A stretch of 64,000 nucleotides of DNA, from positions 32,848,465-32,912,464 of the forward strand of contig CM046454.1 in assembly GCA_025506515.1 (NCBI GenBank). Direction: 5' to 3'. Shown here one piece after another: positions 10,207 to 21,780 of the stretch. Position 1 is the first letter of the stretch, and the number at the start of each line of letters is the position of its first letter. This DNA is from Flaveria trinervia (lineage: Eukaryota; Streptophyta; Magnoliopsida; Asterales; Asteraceae). Position numbers and translations under genes: made by a program. The notes under the pieces were generated by a model. That model was given only the letters and a program-made list of their open reading frames with translations. It was not told where the DNA came from and ran no database searches.

Positions 10207-11330
10207 TGACGGGTTTGCAAGAACACAAAATCTAGTTTAGCCCTTTAAAACTTTCTGAAAAACGCAGCGGAATAATAGCTATAAGACATTGTTTATAATG
10301 AAAAATTCGAGTTCTATGTGATGTTAATGGTGTAAACAAACCCATGTACAAAAGGGATCTTTTATATGTGAATGAGCATGCTATGTAAACACAAAACACA
10401 TAATATGGCAGCCACAAGTGCTGCCAAAACTACCTTTCAGCAAGCTACAAAATGTCGACAGAAAGAGTAGAATGGATGCTGAAATTCGGCCAAAAGAAGG
10501 CGGAAATATGCCCATAAACTTCAAGCTTAGAAGTCTTCAAGTGTTCACTCCCACTTGCCTTTAAGTAAGCATCATGATTACTTGGATTTGGACACCAATA
10601 CTCCAAAAGGAAAACCGCCAACTGCCCTTCAAAACCGTGAACACCAGCAGCAAATTGGGAGGATGAAATCGACCAAGGTTCCAAGAGGAGGAACCCTCAA
10701 GCTTGTATACCCCCAAGCCTTTGAAGCAACCACCACTCTTGCTAGGGAGAGAGCACCAAAAACACCCAAATGTTCTCTTCTTCTTGTTTGCCGTGAGTTT
10801 CAAGACAGAAGAAGTGAGAGAGATTTTGGAGCATGCAAAATGTATTGATGTGATGAGAAGTGTGTCTTACACTCTTTCATAAGAGTGTAAGTTTCAAGAC
10901 CAGTTTTTTCACTTTTCCACACAAGGTGGCCGCCAAAATGGTCCAAAAGGGGAGGGTTTTCCCTCCTAAACTTGTCTTATATCACACATTAATAAGTCAT
11001 GTACAAGACTTATTAAAATTGTCACATATACCTTCTCTAAGTAAACATTTTAACTAAAGTATACTCACGTATTTGTGTTATTTAAACCCTTTTAAATAAC
11101 GAATAATAATAAAACCATCAACAAATTATCCTTATAACTTGTTTCATCTCGCAGAAATATTTAGAAAACCTATTTTTTTAAAATTGGTGTAATTATTTAA
11201 TTGTATGAACCCATCATCAATTAAATAATTCTTGGTGATGCAAAGCTTGTTATTGGGTATAACCCGACTTGGATCATAACGTACTAACCGCATCAATATT
11301 CTACGTGTCTTGGGCACATAGAATCCTACA
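10207..11330 (-). repeat. 3' LTR of element E (1124 bp)
   Basis: Runs from TGACGGGTTTGC to GAATCCTACA on the plus strand. It is near-identical to the 5' copy at 25696-26836 apart from small indels. It is followed by the complement of the polypurine tract (TCTCCCATCCCAAG). Confidence 0.95.
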
Positions 11331-11566
11331 TCTCCCATCCCAAGATTCATAGAAGATTGATGGCAAGCAGTAATACCGCCTAACAACGGTTTACTACCCT
11401 TACTACGCATGACTTATAGCCATCAATAACATCATCCCTTTCAGTACCCTACTTGAAATGATTTAGGTGAATCAATCATCTATCCTTTTGTTACACAAGT
11501 CATGTTAATCCAAGGACACAGAATGATCATCCTTGTTGATTTAACTTAATCAGGCCTTAGACATCT
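11331..11566 (-). other. Polypurine tract and 3' untranslated part of element E
   Basis: The complement of the tract is at 11331-11345. The rest matches, in reverse, 18510-18747 of element D. It continues at 19724 beyond D. The last five bases, CATCT, are the left target duplication of D. Confidence 0.85.
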
Positions 11567-12543
11567 TGATGGATTCTATGTGCCCAAGACGAATAGTATT
11601 GATGCGGTTAGTACGTTATGATCCAAGTCGGGTTATACCCAATAACAAGCTTAGCAAACACAATTGATATTTAATTGATGATATGATCATGCAATTAATA
11701 TTTACACCAATTTAGAAAATGGGTTTTCTAAATAAGTTGCATATGATATAGAACAACAATTATGAGGATAAGGTTGAGGGGTTTATTGTTAATTTGTTAT
11801 TTAAAGGGTTAAATAACATAAACAACATGAGTATCTTTAATTTAATTAAATTGTTTGATTAGAGAAGACATGTCACATTTAAATATGTCTAGTAGATGAC
11901 TTATTAATGTATGACAAAAGTTTTTTTTAGAGTGTGTTTGTGTGTTAGATTAAGAGGGAAAACTCTTTTAATCTTAAAAAATTTCGGCCGCCCATGGGAT
12001 CTTTTGATTGGCCCTCTTTCTTTGAAAAACCAAAGACACACTCAATATGTCTAATACTCTGAAAATCTGATCCATCTCTCATAGGCAATACACACACACA
12101 ACCTTTCAATCTCTCTCAACATACATCTCACAAAAAGCTGAAATAACAAGAGAAATTTTCGGGTTTTGTGTTTTCTTGGGTGTGCTCTCCTAGCAAGAGT
12201 GGTGTTTATTCAAGGCTTGGGTATACAAGCTTGAGGATCTCTAATCTTGAAGTCTCGGTCATTTTTCAGCATCAAACATCTCCATTTTCTGTCGAATCTT
12301 CAGCTGTTGGAGAAGGTATCTTGGCAGCCCTTTTGTGGTTGTCATTTCGTGTTGTTTGTTTGTTTTATCATTGCTTGTCTATTCACATAATATGATCCTT
12401 GGATTATGGGTTTGTTTCATATGCTTATGGCTATTTAAAGAACGTTTTTCAGCTTTGAAAAACATAAAAACTAATATTATCCGCTGCGTTTTCTGAAAGT
12501 TTAAATGGTTAAACTACGTTTTATGTTCTTAACAAACCCCTCA
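11567..12543 (+). repeat. 5' LTR of element D (977 bp)
   Basis: From TGATGGATTCTATG to AACAAACCCCTCA. Contains the block TTTCGGCCGCCC near 11984 and TTATCCGCTGCGTTTT near 12477, both shared with the LTRs E, J and (the first) M. Confidence 0.95.
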
Positions 12544-12544
12544 A

Positions 12545-12558
12545 TGGCATCAAGAGCC
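12545..12558 (+). other. Primer-binding site, element D
   Basis: TGGCATCAAGAGCC, one base after the LTR. It differs from the usual TGGTATCAGAGC by a T-to-C change and an extra A; element E has exactly the same variant at 25680-25693. Confidence 0.85.
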
Positions 12559-13980
12559 GATTATGTGGATGACTTGCTTGTTTTGTCCTTTAAAATTGGT
12601 TTTAAGGATGATTATAGACTTGTTATGGCTGGTTTTGGCCTGCTATTTTGTTTGAATGATTCCCCAACTTTAAAGTCATATCACACATGCTTGTGATTAG
12701 ATCTTGAAAGATTTACATGTTTGTTTTCTGTTTTGTTTGGACAAAATAAAACCCGAAATTTTAGTTTATGTTGGCTGAAATTTCGTGGTTTATGAGGGGT
12801 TTTCATTATTTTTGGATGATTTGCTAGATGCTTGTCTTAGTGCATAACCTAGCCATTGACCTTGTGGATGTTTGGATGTTTGTGATGGTTGTATTCATTC
12901 ATTCAATGGGTTGTATTATTTGTTGTTTGTGCTTTGTTTCAAATGTAATTTATTTACTATTGGGTTGTAATAAATAGATTAGGTGTTTTCATTTTACTAG
13001 ATATCTTGTATTAGGACTTTATATCTTGTAATATGAAGACATACACATTGGAAGCACATAGGAAGGTCATGAAAGAAACATGGAGCATTTTGGATGCGGT
13101 TTCAAGTGGAAGGCTTTTGGAAGTTTTCCATTTACTTTGTTTGTGAACCTTAGGAATGACCTATGGACCACACTTGTGATGGCAAACAAGTGTGGACCAC
13201 TTTAGCTGCTATGGTTATGCACATATGCTCATATGGGCTCATGACTTGTTTAGATGTTTATTATTTGTTTGTGTGGTTAATTTTGACATTCATAACAAAC
13301 TCATTAACAAACTTAACAAGCTGAAAATTGATGGTTCTTAAAAGTTAATAAAGGTTATTAAAATAATTTAATGATTTTAAAGATTAAAATAGGTTTTAAT
13401 CAAAGGACCATAGGGTACCTTGTATTTGAAAGCATGCAAATACAAGTACATAGAGTTTTCTAAACTAGTATTATGAAATCTCTAAACTTTTGACCAACAA
13501 GTTGAACACCATCCTTTTGCACAACACTTGAATCATTTGGAAACTCTTAATGGGATAAAGGTCACCTAACCATTTAGAGGGAAATTATGATTTAAGGTGG
13601 GGATACCACATTGGTGGGATAAAGGTCACCTAACCACTTATGTGGGTAAACTCAACGTGTGTGCAAGGGGTAACTTGATTTGCAAACCATGTTAAATGGA
13701 TCACCTAAATATGGTTTCCAAATGGTGTTGATGGGATTAACATGCCGACTTTACATATGATGTTTAAAGGTCGATCCCATACATCTAGAAGTTGCAAATG
13801 GTTGCAATCGTCAATCGTTGACCACCTTATTAATTTAAATCGTGGGATAAAGGTCACCTAACCACAATTTAAATGTAATGTTGGGTTCTAGATTTTAATA
13901 TAAAATGGCCTTAAAAGCATTAATATTAAAATTGGCAAAAATATCGAAAAACTAAAATAAAAATTTGTTAAATTTTGTAG
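12559..13980 (+). other. Untranslated leader of element D
   Basis: 1.4 kb between primer site and gag without a convincing frame. It holds three copies of GGGATAAAGGTCACCTAACC (starting near 13552, 13616 and 13844). Element E has three copies at the matching places. Packaging, dimerisation or translation-control signals would be expected here, but none is proven. Confidence 0.7.
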
Positions 13981-14830
13981 ATGGCCTCACATAATGATAA
14001 TTCCGATAACTCATCCGCGTCCAACCAATCTCTACGAGCGATCCTCCAAAAGGAACGTCTAAATCATAACAACTTTATCGACTGGTATCGAAACTTGAGA
14101 ATCGTTCTCAAGCAAGAGACAAGATCGTATGTTTAGACGACCCTATCCCCGATCAACCTAGCGAGGATGATGAGGAGGCCTACAACGATTGGCTAAAGTA
14201 CACTGAGGACTCCGTCCAAGTGTCTTGTCTCATGCTAGCGAGCATGACTCGGATCTCCAAAAGGAGTATGAACACCACGGAGCTTACGACATGATAACCC
14301 AGCTGAAGGAAACGTTCCAATAGCAAGCAAGGGTTGAGCGCTTCGAAACGGTTCGAGCACTCCATGCATGTCGTATGGACGACAACCAATCTGTTTCATC
14401 TTATGTACTTAAGATGAAAGTCACATTGACCGCCTCGAGAGGCTTAATTGTCCCGTCTCGAAGGAATTGGCCACGGATTTAATCCTCAATGGCCTTACCA
14501 AAAGGTTCGAGACATTCGTGTTGAACTACAACATGAATGCTTGGGACAAAGCATTGGTGAGGTCACTTAATGCTCAAAACTGCCGAGGCGGCTATGGGTA
14601 AAAGGGTTTTACCCGTTCTCACCTCAATGAGGTGGGAACAATAAAAGGCCTCGTCCCGCACCAAGGCAAAAGTTGCCAAGGGCAAGGGACCCGCTTGGGG
14701 AAAAGGGAAAGGGGTGGCAGGGTGCCACCCAAACCACAAGAGAAAAAGCAAAAGGTTGCTACTAATGACCCATGCTTCAAGTGTGGGGAGATTGGACATT
14801 GGGCAAGGAATTGTCCTGTCCATCTCCAAG
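13981..14830 (+). pseudogene. Copia gag, element D
   Basis: The start ATGGCCTCACATAATG is preserved in E (minus, 24266). The N-terminal part reads SLRAILQKERLNHNNF and IDWYRNLRIVLKQE, then a frameshift near 14120. The core resumes as EDDEEAYNDWLKYTEDSVQV, KEYEHHGAYDMI and RVERFETVRALHACRMDD, with a CAG-to-TAG stop at about 14322 and further indels near 14420 and 14550. The CCHC knuckle at 14773-14814 is intact (CFKCGEIGHWARNC). Gag packages element RNA; the breaks could partly be sequence errors. Confidence 0.85.
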
Positions 14831-15150
14831 AGTTGAAAGCAAAGAGGGATGCCGGGCAGACCTCAGGTAGAATATACATGATCCATATTTATTTAAACAT
14901 GATATCCTCTAACACATGGGTATTAGATACCGGATGTGGAACTCACATTTGCAATTTGTTGCAGGGGTTCGAAAGAAGTAGTGACTTCAAGAAAGGGGAT
15001 GCAAGCCTCTACATGGGCAATGGGGCTAAAGTTCAAGTTGAAGCCCGTGGTGACTACATCTTGAAGCTTCCAAATGGTTTGGAAGTGATTTTGAACAATG
15101 TTTTGTATGCTCCTAGTTTGACTAGGAATATTATCTCTGTAGCCTATTAA
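14831..15150 (+). pseudogene. Copia protease, element D
   Basis: WVLDTGCGTHIC with the catalytic Asp at 14926-14928, in frame with the zinc knuckle upstream. It continues through SLYMGNGAKVQVEARGDY to NVLYAPSLTRNIISV, the usual copia protease end. The frame ends at 15150, just before the integrase, by a small indel relative to E. Confidence 0.85.
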
Positions 15151-16440
15151 AACAATTTGGATATGTATTATCTTTTATTGAAAATGATATTCATGTTTCT
15201 TTAAATGGTATGTTCTATTTTAAAGCCATTCCCATTAACGGTATTTATGAATTGACTCATGAAAATACTCTAAATAGCTCATTGTACCAAACTAACACCA
15301 AGAAACTCAAGTTGGACTTGAGTGATACCTATCTTTGGCATTGTCGTCTTGGTCATATAAACAAGAAACGTATACAAACACTTCAAAAGAATGGTCTTTT
15401 AAAAACAAATGAATATAATTCATTTGATGTATGTGAATCTTGTTTACAAGGAAAGATGACTAAGGCACCCTTTAGTGGAACTAATGAAAGGGCAAAAGAT
15501 TTATTAGGAATCATACATTCGGATGTATGTGGTCCTTTTAAGCCAATGACTAGGAATGGTGAAAGATACTTCATTACCTTTACTGACGATTATAGTCGCT
15601 ATGGGTATGTGTACTTATTAAGGCACAAAGATGAAGCTTTTGAAATGTTCAAAATCTTCAAGAATGAAGTAGAAAATCAACTTAACAAGTCAATTAAAGT
15701 TCTCCGTACGATAGAGGAGGTGAATACCTGAGTGATACTTTTCAAGATCATCTTAGGAGTTGTGGGATTGTCTCACAACTCACTCCACCTGGAACACCAC
15801 AACATAATGGTGTGTCTGAGAGGAGGAATCGAACCTTATTGGATATGGTTTGATCTATGACGGCTAGAAGCACATTACCTCTATCTTTTTGGGCTTTCGC
15901 TCTGCTCTCCGCGGCCCGTATTCTAAATATGGCCCCACCAAAAAGGTGGAAAGGACACCTTTTGAGATATGGCATGGAAGGGTTCCATCTCTATCATACT
16001 TAAGGGTCTGGGGTTGTGAGGCTTATGTTAAGACTCCCACCCCAAACAAGTTAGAAGTCAGATCCACCACGTGCATCTTTGTTGGATATCCTAGAGATTC
16101 TATGGGATATTATTTCTATGACCCACTGGAACAAAAGGTGTTTGTTGCCAGAAAGGGTGAGTTCTTAGAAGCAAAGTTCCTTATGGAAGGAACTAGCAGT
16201 AGAACAGTGGATCTTGAGGAGGATCAAGAACCACAACCCGATGCACGTTTGGTTGAAACTAGCACTCAAGATGAGGATGTTGAAGATGATCAATGGTTGA
16301 TCAATACACACAAAAGGTTCGCAGAAGTGGTAGAACTAGTAATCCACCTAAAAGATACGGATTTTTCATGGATGGATGCTATGTGGTAGATTCAGATGAA
16401 CCAACCACATATCATGATGCAGTGTCCATTCGGATTGTGA
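15151..16440 (+). pseudogene. Copia integrase, element D
   Basis: The HHCC zinc domain (LWHCRLGHINKKR, then CESCLQGK) is at 15330-15460. The core starts with IHSDVCGPFKP carrying the first Asp. The second Asp of the block RTDRGGEYLS, seen in E, is lost here by a one-base deletion near 15709. The frame resumes with GTPQHNGVSERRNRTLLDM holding the catalytic Glu, has a TGA near 15850, and another indel near 15930. The C-terminal part VERTPFEIWHGRVPSLSYLR and FLEAKFLMEG is open to 16389. Confidence 0.85.
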
Positions 16441-17470
16441 CAAATGGCTCGAGGCCATGAGCGTTGAAATGCAATCCATGCATGACAATCAAGTATGGGA
16501 CTTGGTTGTTCCACCTCCTAACTCAAAAGTAATTGGAAGCAAATGGGTTTTCAAGAAGAAAACCGATATGCATGGAAACTTGGATACTTATAAAGCTAGA
16601 CTTGTAGCAAAGGGTTTCACTCAAACTCAAGGGGTTGATTATGATGAAACCTTCTCACTGTTGCGATGCTAAAGTTTATAAGATATTGTTTGCCATAGCC
16701 GCTCATTATGATTATGAGATTTGGCAAATGGATGTCAAAACCGCTTTCCTAAATGGATATCTTGAGGAAGATGTCTATATGGTTCAGCCTGAAGGTTTTG
16801 TCGATCCAAAACATCCTAATAAAGTATGCAAACTAAAGAAATCAATCTATGGATTGAAACAAGCATCGAGAAGCTGGAATCACCGTTTTGATGAGGAAGT
16901 AAAGAAATTTGGCTTCATCAAAAACGCTGACGAGGCTTGTGTGTATAAGAAGGCTAGTGGGAGCACAATAACTTTCCTAGTATTGTATGTTGATGACATA
17001 CTACTATTTGGAAATGACATTCCAACTTTGGAAGGTGTAAAAAACTTGCTTGGAAGTTGTTTTTCCATTAAGGATCTTGGTGAAGCCGCCTATATTCTAG
17101 GAATAAAGATCTATAGGGATAGATCAAGGCGGTTGATTGGTTTGAATCAAAGTGCGTACATTGATAAGATCTTGAAAAGGTTCAAGATGGAAAACTCTAA
17201 GAAAGGTACCGTACCTATTCAAAGAGGAACAATATTGAGTACGACTCAATGTCCTAGCTCAAAGGATGAGCAAGAGAAAATGAAGGCAATCCCATACGCA
17301 TCTGCTATAGGATCCATCATGTATGTGATGATATGCACTCGACCAGACGTGTCATGCGCCTTAAGCATGACAAGCCGTTACCAGCAAAATCCTGGAAGCA
17401 GTCATTGGATGGCTGTTAAGAACATACTTAAGTACCTAAGGAGGACAAGAGACATGTTCTTAATCTATGG
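16441..17470 (+). pseudogene. Copia reverse transcriptase, element D
   Basis: VWDLVVPPPNSKVIGSKWVF opens the domain. Then TYKARLVAKGFTQTQGVDYDETF, a frameshift at about 16660, QMDVKTAFLNGYLEEDVYM with the first catalytic Asp, YGLKQASRSWN, and the active site YVDD at 16986-16997. All key residues are present. Only the one frameshift separates it from a complete domain. Confidence 0.9.
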
Positions 17471-17984
17471 ATCTGGTGATGAGGAACTCGTTGTAAAGGG
17501 TTACACGGATGCGAGTTTCCAAACCGATCGTGATGATTCTCGGTCGCAATAGGGATATATTTTCATTCTGAATGGAGGAGCAGTCTCTTGGAAAAGCTCC
17601 AAACAGGATGTGGTGGCTCTATCAACTACAGAATCAGAATATGTCGCCGCCTCATTGGCAGCTCAAGAAGCTGCATGGTTAAAGAAATTCATTGCCGATC
17701 CTGGGGTTGTCCCTTCCATTCAGGACCCCCTACAGATCTTTTGTGATAACGAGGGTGCGATAGCTCAAATCAAGGAACCCCGTGCTCATCAAAAGACTAG
17801 GCATATTGAGCGGAGATTCAACTACATACGAGATGAAGTTGAAAAGGAAAGATATGTATTCGCAAAATTCACATGGATCAAAACATTACGGATCCTCTCA
17901 CGAAGCTCCTTGAAAAGGCAAAGCATGAAGGTCATACTTGTGCCATGGGACTTCAATATTCTAGTGATTGGACTTGATCTGTAA
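17471..17984 (+). pseudogene. Copia RNase H, element D
   Basis: KGYTDASFQTDRDDSRSQ carries the first Asp, then a TAG near 17550. Next come VALSTTESEYVAASLAAQEA with the Glu and IFCDNEGAIAQIKEPRAHQKTRHIERR with the third acid. The end is frameshifted relative to E (FAKFTWIKTL instead of the continuing frame). Confidence 0.85.
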
Positions 17985-18732
17985 ATTTTGTATTTGGATA
18001 TATGGAACTCATTATTATTTGAATAAATTTATTTGGTTATAATGTTTCAATTAATGTTCCAATTTAGCATTTAATCCATGAGTAAAATGATTACTCTAAA
18101 TGTCCGTAGTCATTCATACTTGTGGGAACAAGTATGAAATTAAGATTATTATGAACTTGGATTGGTTGATATTCATAAGGATGAATATAGGGCAATGGGT
18201 TGCCACCAAGGTTCATAGATATTTTGGGATACAAATATTGGACTAACCCGCATCTCAAATTTCACTACATGGAATCTTTTGATTGATAATAAATAAATTT
18301 GAGTAAAGGCGAATATCATTTGGTATCCTTAGACCTAAGATACATATTGGGTTTTGATATTCACCAAATGTTATACCTTGAGCTTATTCTTCACTGTCCT
18401 GAAATAGTGGACAGTGCATAAGGGTATGTTCAGGCATGACACGAGGTGTTTGTGAGAAACGTATGTAGTCAAGATGGAATTTGTTCCTCTTATTCGTTGA
18501 GAGTTAGATGTCTAAGGCCTGATTAAGTTAAATCACGAAGGAATGATCATTCTGTGTCTTGGATTTAACATGACATCTGTAACAAAAGGATAGATGATCG
18601 ATTCACCTAAATCTTTTCAAGAAGGGTACTTGAAAGGGATGATGTTATTGAATGGCTATAAGTCATGCGTATTAAGGGTGTAAAACGTTGTTAGGCGGTA
18701 TTTACTGCTTGCATCAATCTTCTATGAATCTT
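17985..18732 (+). other. 3' untranslated part of element D
   Basis: AT-rich sequence without a supported frame. It matches 19724-20249 plus 11331-11561 of E in reverse. Confidence 0.7.
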
Positions 18733-18747
18733 GGGCAAGTGGGAGAT
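18733..18747 (+). other. Polypurine tract, element D
   Basis: GGGCAAGTGGGAGAT directly before the 3' LTR; the plus-strand primer in copia elements. Resembles the BARE/Angela tract. Confidence 0.85.
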
Positions 18748-19718
18748 TGATGGATTCTATGTGCCCAAGACAAATAGAATATTGATGCGGTTAGTACGTT
18801 ATGATCCAAGGGGTTATACCCAATAACAAGCTTAGCAAACACCAATTGATATTTAATTGATGATATGATCATGCAATTAAATATTTACACCAATTTAGAA
18901 AATGGGTTTTCTAAATAAGTTGCATATGATATAGAACAAATTATGAGGATAATTTGTTGATGGGTTTATTGTTAATTTGTTATTTAAAGGGTTAAATAAC
19001 ATAAACAACATGAGAGTATACTTTAATTAAATGTTTGATTAGAGAAGACATGTCACATTTAAATATGTCTAGTAGATGACTTATTTAATGTATGACAAAA
19101 GTTTTTTTAGAGTGTGTTTGTGTGTTAGATTAAAGAGGGAAAACCTCTTTAATCTTAAAATTTCGGCCGCCCATGGATCTTTTGATTGGCCCTCTTCTTT
19201 GAAAACCAAAGACACACTAAATATGTCTAATACTCTTGAAAATCTGATCCATCTCTCATATGCAATACACACACACAACCTTTCAATCTCTCTCAAACTA
19301 CATCTCGCAAAACAGCTGAAATAACAAGAGAATTTTCGGGGTTTGTGTGTTCTTGGGTGTGCTCTCCCTAGCAAGAGTGGTGTTACTTCTAAGGCTTGGG
19401 GTATACAAGCTTGAGGATCTCTAATCTTGAAGTCTCGGTCATTTTCAGCATCAAACATCTCCATTTTCTGTCGAATCTTCAGCTGTTGGAGAAGGTATCT
19501 TGGCAGCCCTTTGTGGTTGTCATTGTGTTGTTTGTTGTTTTCTCATTGCTTGTCTATTCACATAATATGATCCTTGGATTATGGGTTTGTTTCATATGCT
19601 TATGGCTATTTAAAGAACGTTTTTCAGCTTTGAAAAACATACAAAACTAATATTATCCGCTGCGTTTTCTGAAAGTTAAATGGTTAAACTACGTTTTATG
19701 TTCTTAACAAACCCCTCA
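18748..19718 (+). repeat. 3' LTR of element D (971 bp)
   Basis: Nearly identical to the 5' LTR; most differences are homopolymer lengths. It is followed by the right target duplication CATCT at 19719-19723. Confidence 0.95.
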
Positions 19719-19723
19719 CATCT

Positions 19724-20249
19724 AACTCTCAACGAATAAGAGGAAACAAATCCATCTTGACTACATATGTTTCTCACAAACACCTCGTGTATATCTCAAC
19801 ATACCCTTATGTACTGTCCACTATTTCAGGACAGTGAAGAATTAGCTCAAGGTATAATACTTAGTGAATATCAAAACTCAATATGTATCTTAGGTCGGAG
19901 GATACCAAATGATATTCGCCTTTACTCAATTTACTTATGATCAATCATTAAGATTCCATGTAGTAAAATTTGAGATGCGGGTTAGTTCAATATTTGTGTC
20001 CCACATATATCTACAAACCTTGGTAGCAACCATTTCTCTATATTCATCCTTATGAATATCAACCAATCCAAGTTCATAATAATCTTACTCTCACACTTGT
20101 TCCCACAAGTATGAGCGACTACGGCCATTTTAGAGTAAACATTTTACTCATGGATATAAAACATGCTAAATAGGAACATTAATTGAAACACTATAACCAA
20201 ATAATTTTATTCAAATAATATAGAGTTCCACATATCCAAATACAAAATT
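19724..20249 (-). other. 3' untranslated part of element E, right piece
   Basis: Reverse match to 17985-18510 of element D. No gene is supported. Confidence 0.7.
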
Positions 20250-20770
20250 TACAGATCAAATCCAATGACTAGAATATCGAAGTCCCATCGCACAAGTATG
20301 ACCTTCATGCTTTGCCTTTTCAAGGAGCTTCGTGAGAGGATCCACAATGTTTTGATCCGTGTGAACTTTGCGAATACATATCTTTCCCTTTTCAACTTCA
20401 TCTCGTATGTAGTTGAATCTCCGCTCAATGTGCCTAGTCTTTTGATGAGCACGAGGTTCCTTGATTTGAGCAATCTCACCCTCGTTGTCACAAAAGATCT
20501 CTAGGGGTTCGTGAATGGAAGGGACAACCCCTAGATCGGCAATGAATTTCTTCAACCATGCAGCTTCTTGAGCTGCCAATGAGGCGGCGACGTATTCTGA
20601 TTCTGTAGTTGATAGAGCCACCACATCCTGCTTGGAGCTCTTCCAAGAGACAGCTCCTCCATTCAGAATGAAAATGTATCCCGATTATGACCGTGAATCG
20701 TCACGATCGGTTTGGAAACTCGCATGCATGTAACCTTTTACAACGAGCTCCTCGTCACCAGATCCATAGA
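20250..20770 (-). pseudogene. Copia RNase H, element E
   Basis: VALSTTESEYVAASLAAQEA at 20624 downward, IFCDNEGEIAQIKEPRAH, and an end KVHTDQNIVDPLTKLLEKAKHEGHT that is more complete than in D. The first Asp block lies upstream across a frameshift near 20690. The ADPLTK-like end block is typical of copia RNase H. Confidence 0.85.
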
Positions 20771-21780
20771 TGAGGATCATATCTCTGTCCTCCTTAGGTA
20801 CTTAAGTATGTTCTTAACAGCCATCCAATGACTGTTTCCAGGATTTTGCTGGTAACGGCTTGTCATGCTCAAGGCGTATGACACGTCCGGTCGAGTGCAT
20901 ATCATTGCATACATGATGGATCCAATAGCAGATGCGTATGGGATAGCCTTCATTTTATCTTGCTCATCCTTTGAGCTAGGACATTGAGTCGTACTCAATA
21001 TCGTTCCTGTTTGAATAGGTACGGTACCTTTCTTAGAGTTTTCCATCTTGAACCTTTTCAAGATTTTATCAATATACGCACTTTGATTTAAACCAATCAA
21101 CCGCCTTGATCTATCCCTATAGATCTTTATTCCGAGAATATAGGTGGCTTCTCCAAGATCCTTAATGGAAAAAACAACTTCCAAGCCAGGTTTTTACACA
21201 TTCCAAGGTTAGAATGTCATTTCCAAATAGTAGTATGTCATTAACATACAATACTAGGAAAGTTATTGTGCTCCCACTAGCCTTCTTATACACACAAGCC
21301 TCATCAGCGTTTTTGATGAAGCCAAATTTCTTCATCTCCTCATCAAAATGATGATTCCAGCTTCTCGATGCTTGTTTCAATCCATAGATTGATTTCTTTA
21401 ACTTGCTTACTTTATTAGGATGGTTTGGATCGACAAAACCTTCAGGCTGAACCATATAAACATCTTCCTCAAGATATCCATTTAGGAAGGCGGTTTTGAC
21501 ATCCATTTGCCAAATCTCATAATCATAATGAGCAGCTATGGCAAACAATATCCTTATAGACTTTAGCATCGCAACAGGTGAGAAGGTTTCATCATAATCA
21601 ACCCCTTGAGTTTGAGTGAAACCCTTCGCTACAAGTCTAGCTTTATAATATCCAAGTTTCCATGCATATCGGTTTTCTTCTTGAAAACCCACTTACTTCC
21701 AACTACCTTGGAATTAAGAGGTGTTACAACAAGTCCCAAACTTGATTGTCATACATGGATTGCATCTCAACGTTCATGGC
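20771..21780 (-). pseudogene. Copia reverse transcriptase, element E
   Basis: ARLVAKGFTQTQGVDYDETF, QMDVKTAFLNGYLEEDVYM and YGLKQASRSWNHHFDEE are open over 21692-21162. The active site is YVND (21237-21248): the first Asp of YVDD is replaced by Asn, which should abolish polymerase activity. A frameshift follows near 21175. The remainder reads FSIKDLGEATYILGIKIYRD to SRYQQNPGNSHW. Confidence 0.88.

Larger units (their letters stand above)
11567..19718 (+). mobile_element. Element D: complete Angela/BARE-like Ty1/copia nested in E
   Basis: An 8152-bp element with LTRs at 11567-12543 and 18748-19718, primer site, long leader, gag-pol and polypurine tract. The target duplication CATCT (11562-11566 and 19719-19723) is perfect. 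It lies in the 3' untranslated part of E, head to head with it, and is of the same family. The two LTRs differ mainly by one-base and homopolymer indels, so the insertion looks young. Its coding region is closely similar to that of E, with several frameshifts. Confidence 0.95.

Noticed and set aside
19081..19464. Minus-strand 127-residue frame in the D 3' LTR
   Set aside because: It lies in LTR sequence, has no counterpart in the 5' LTR because of indels, and has no recognisable motif.
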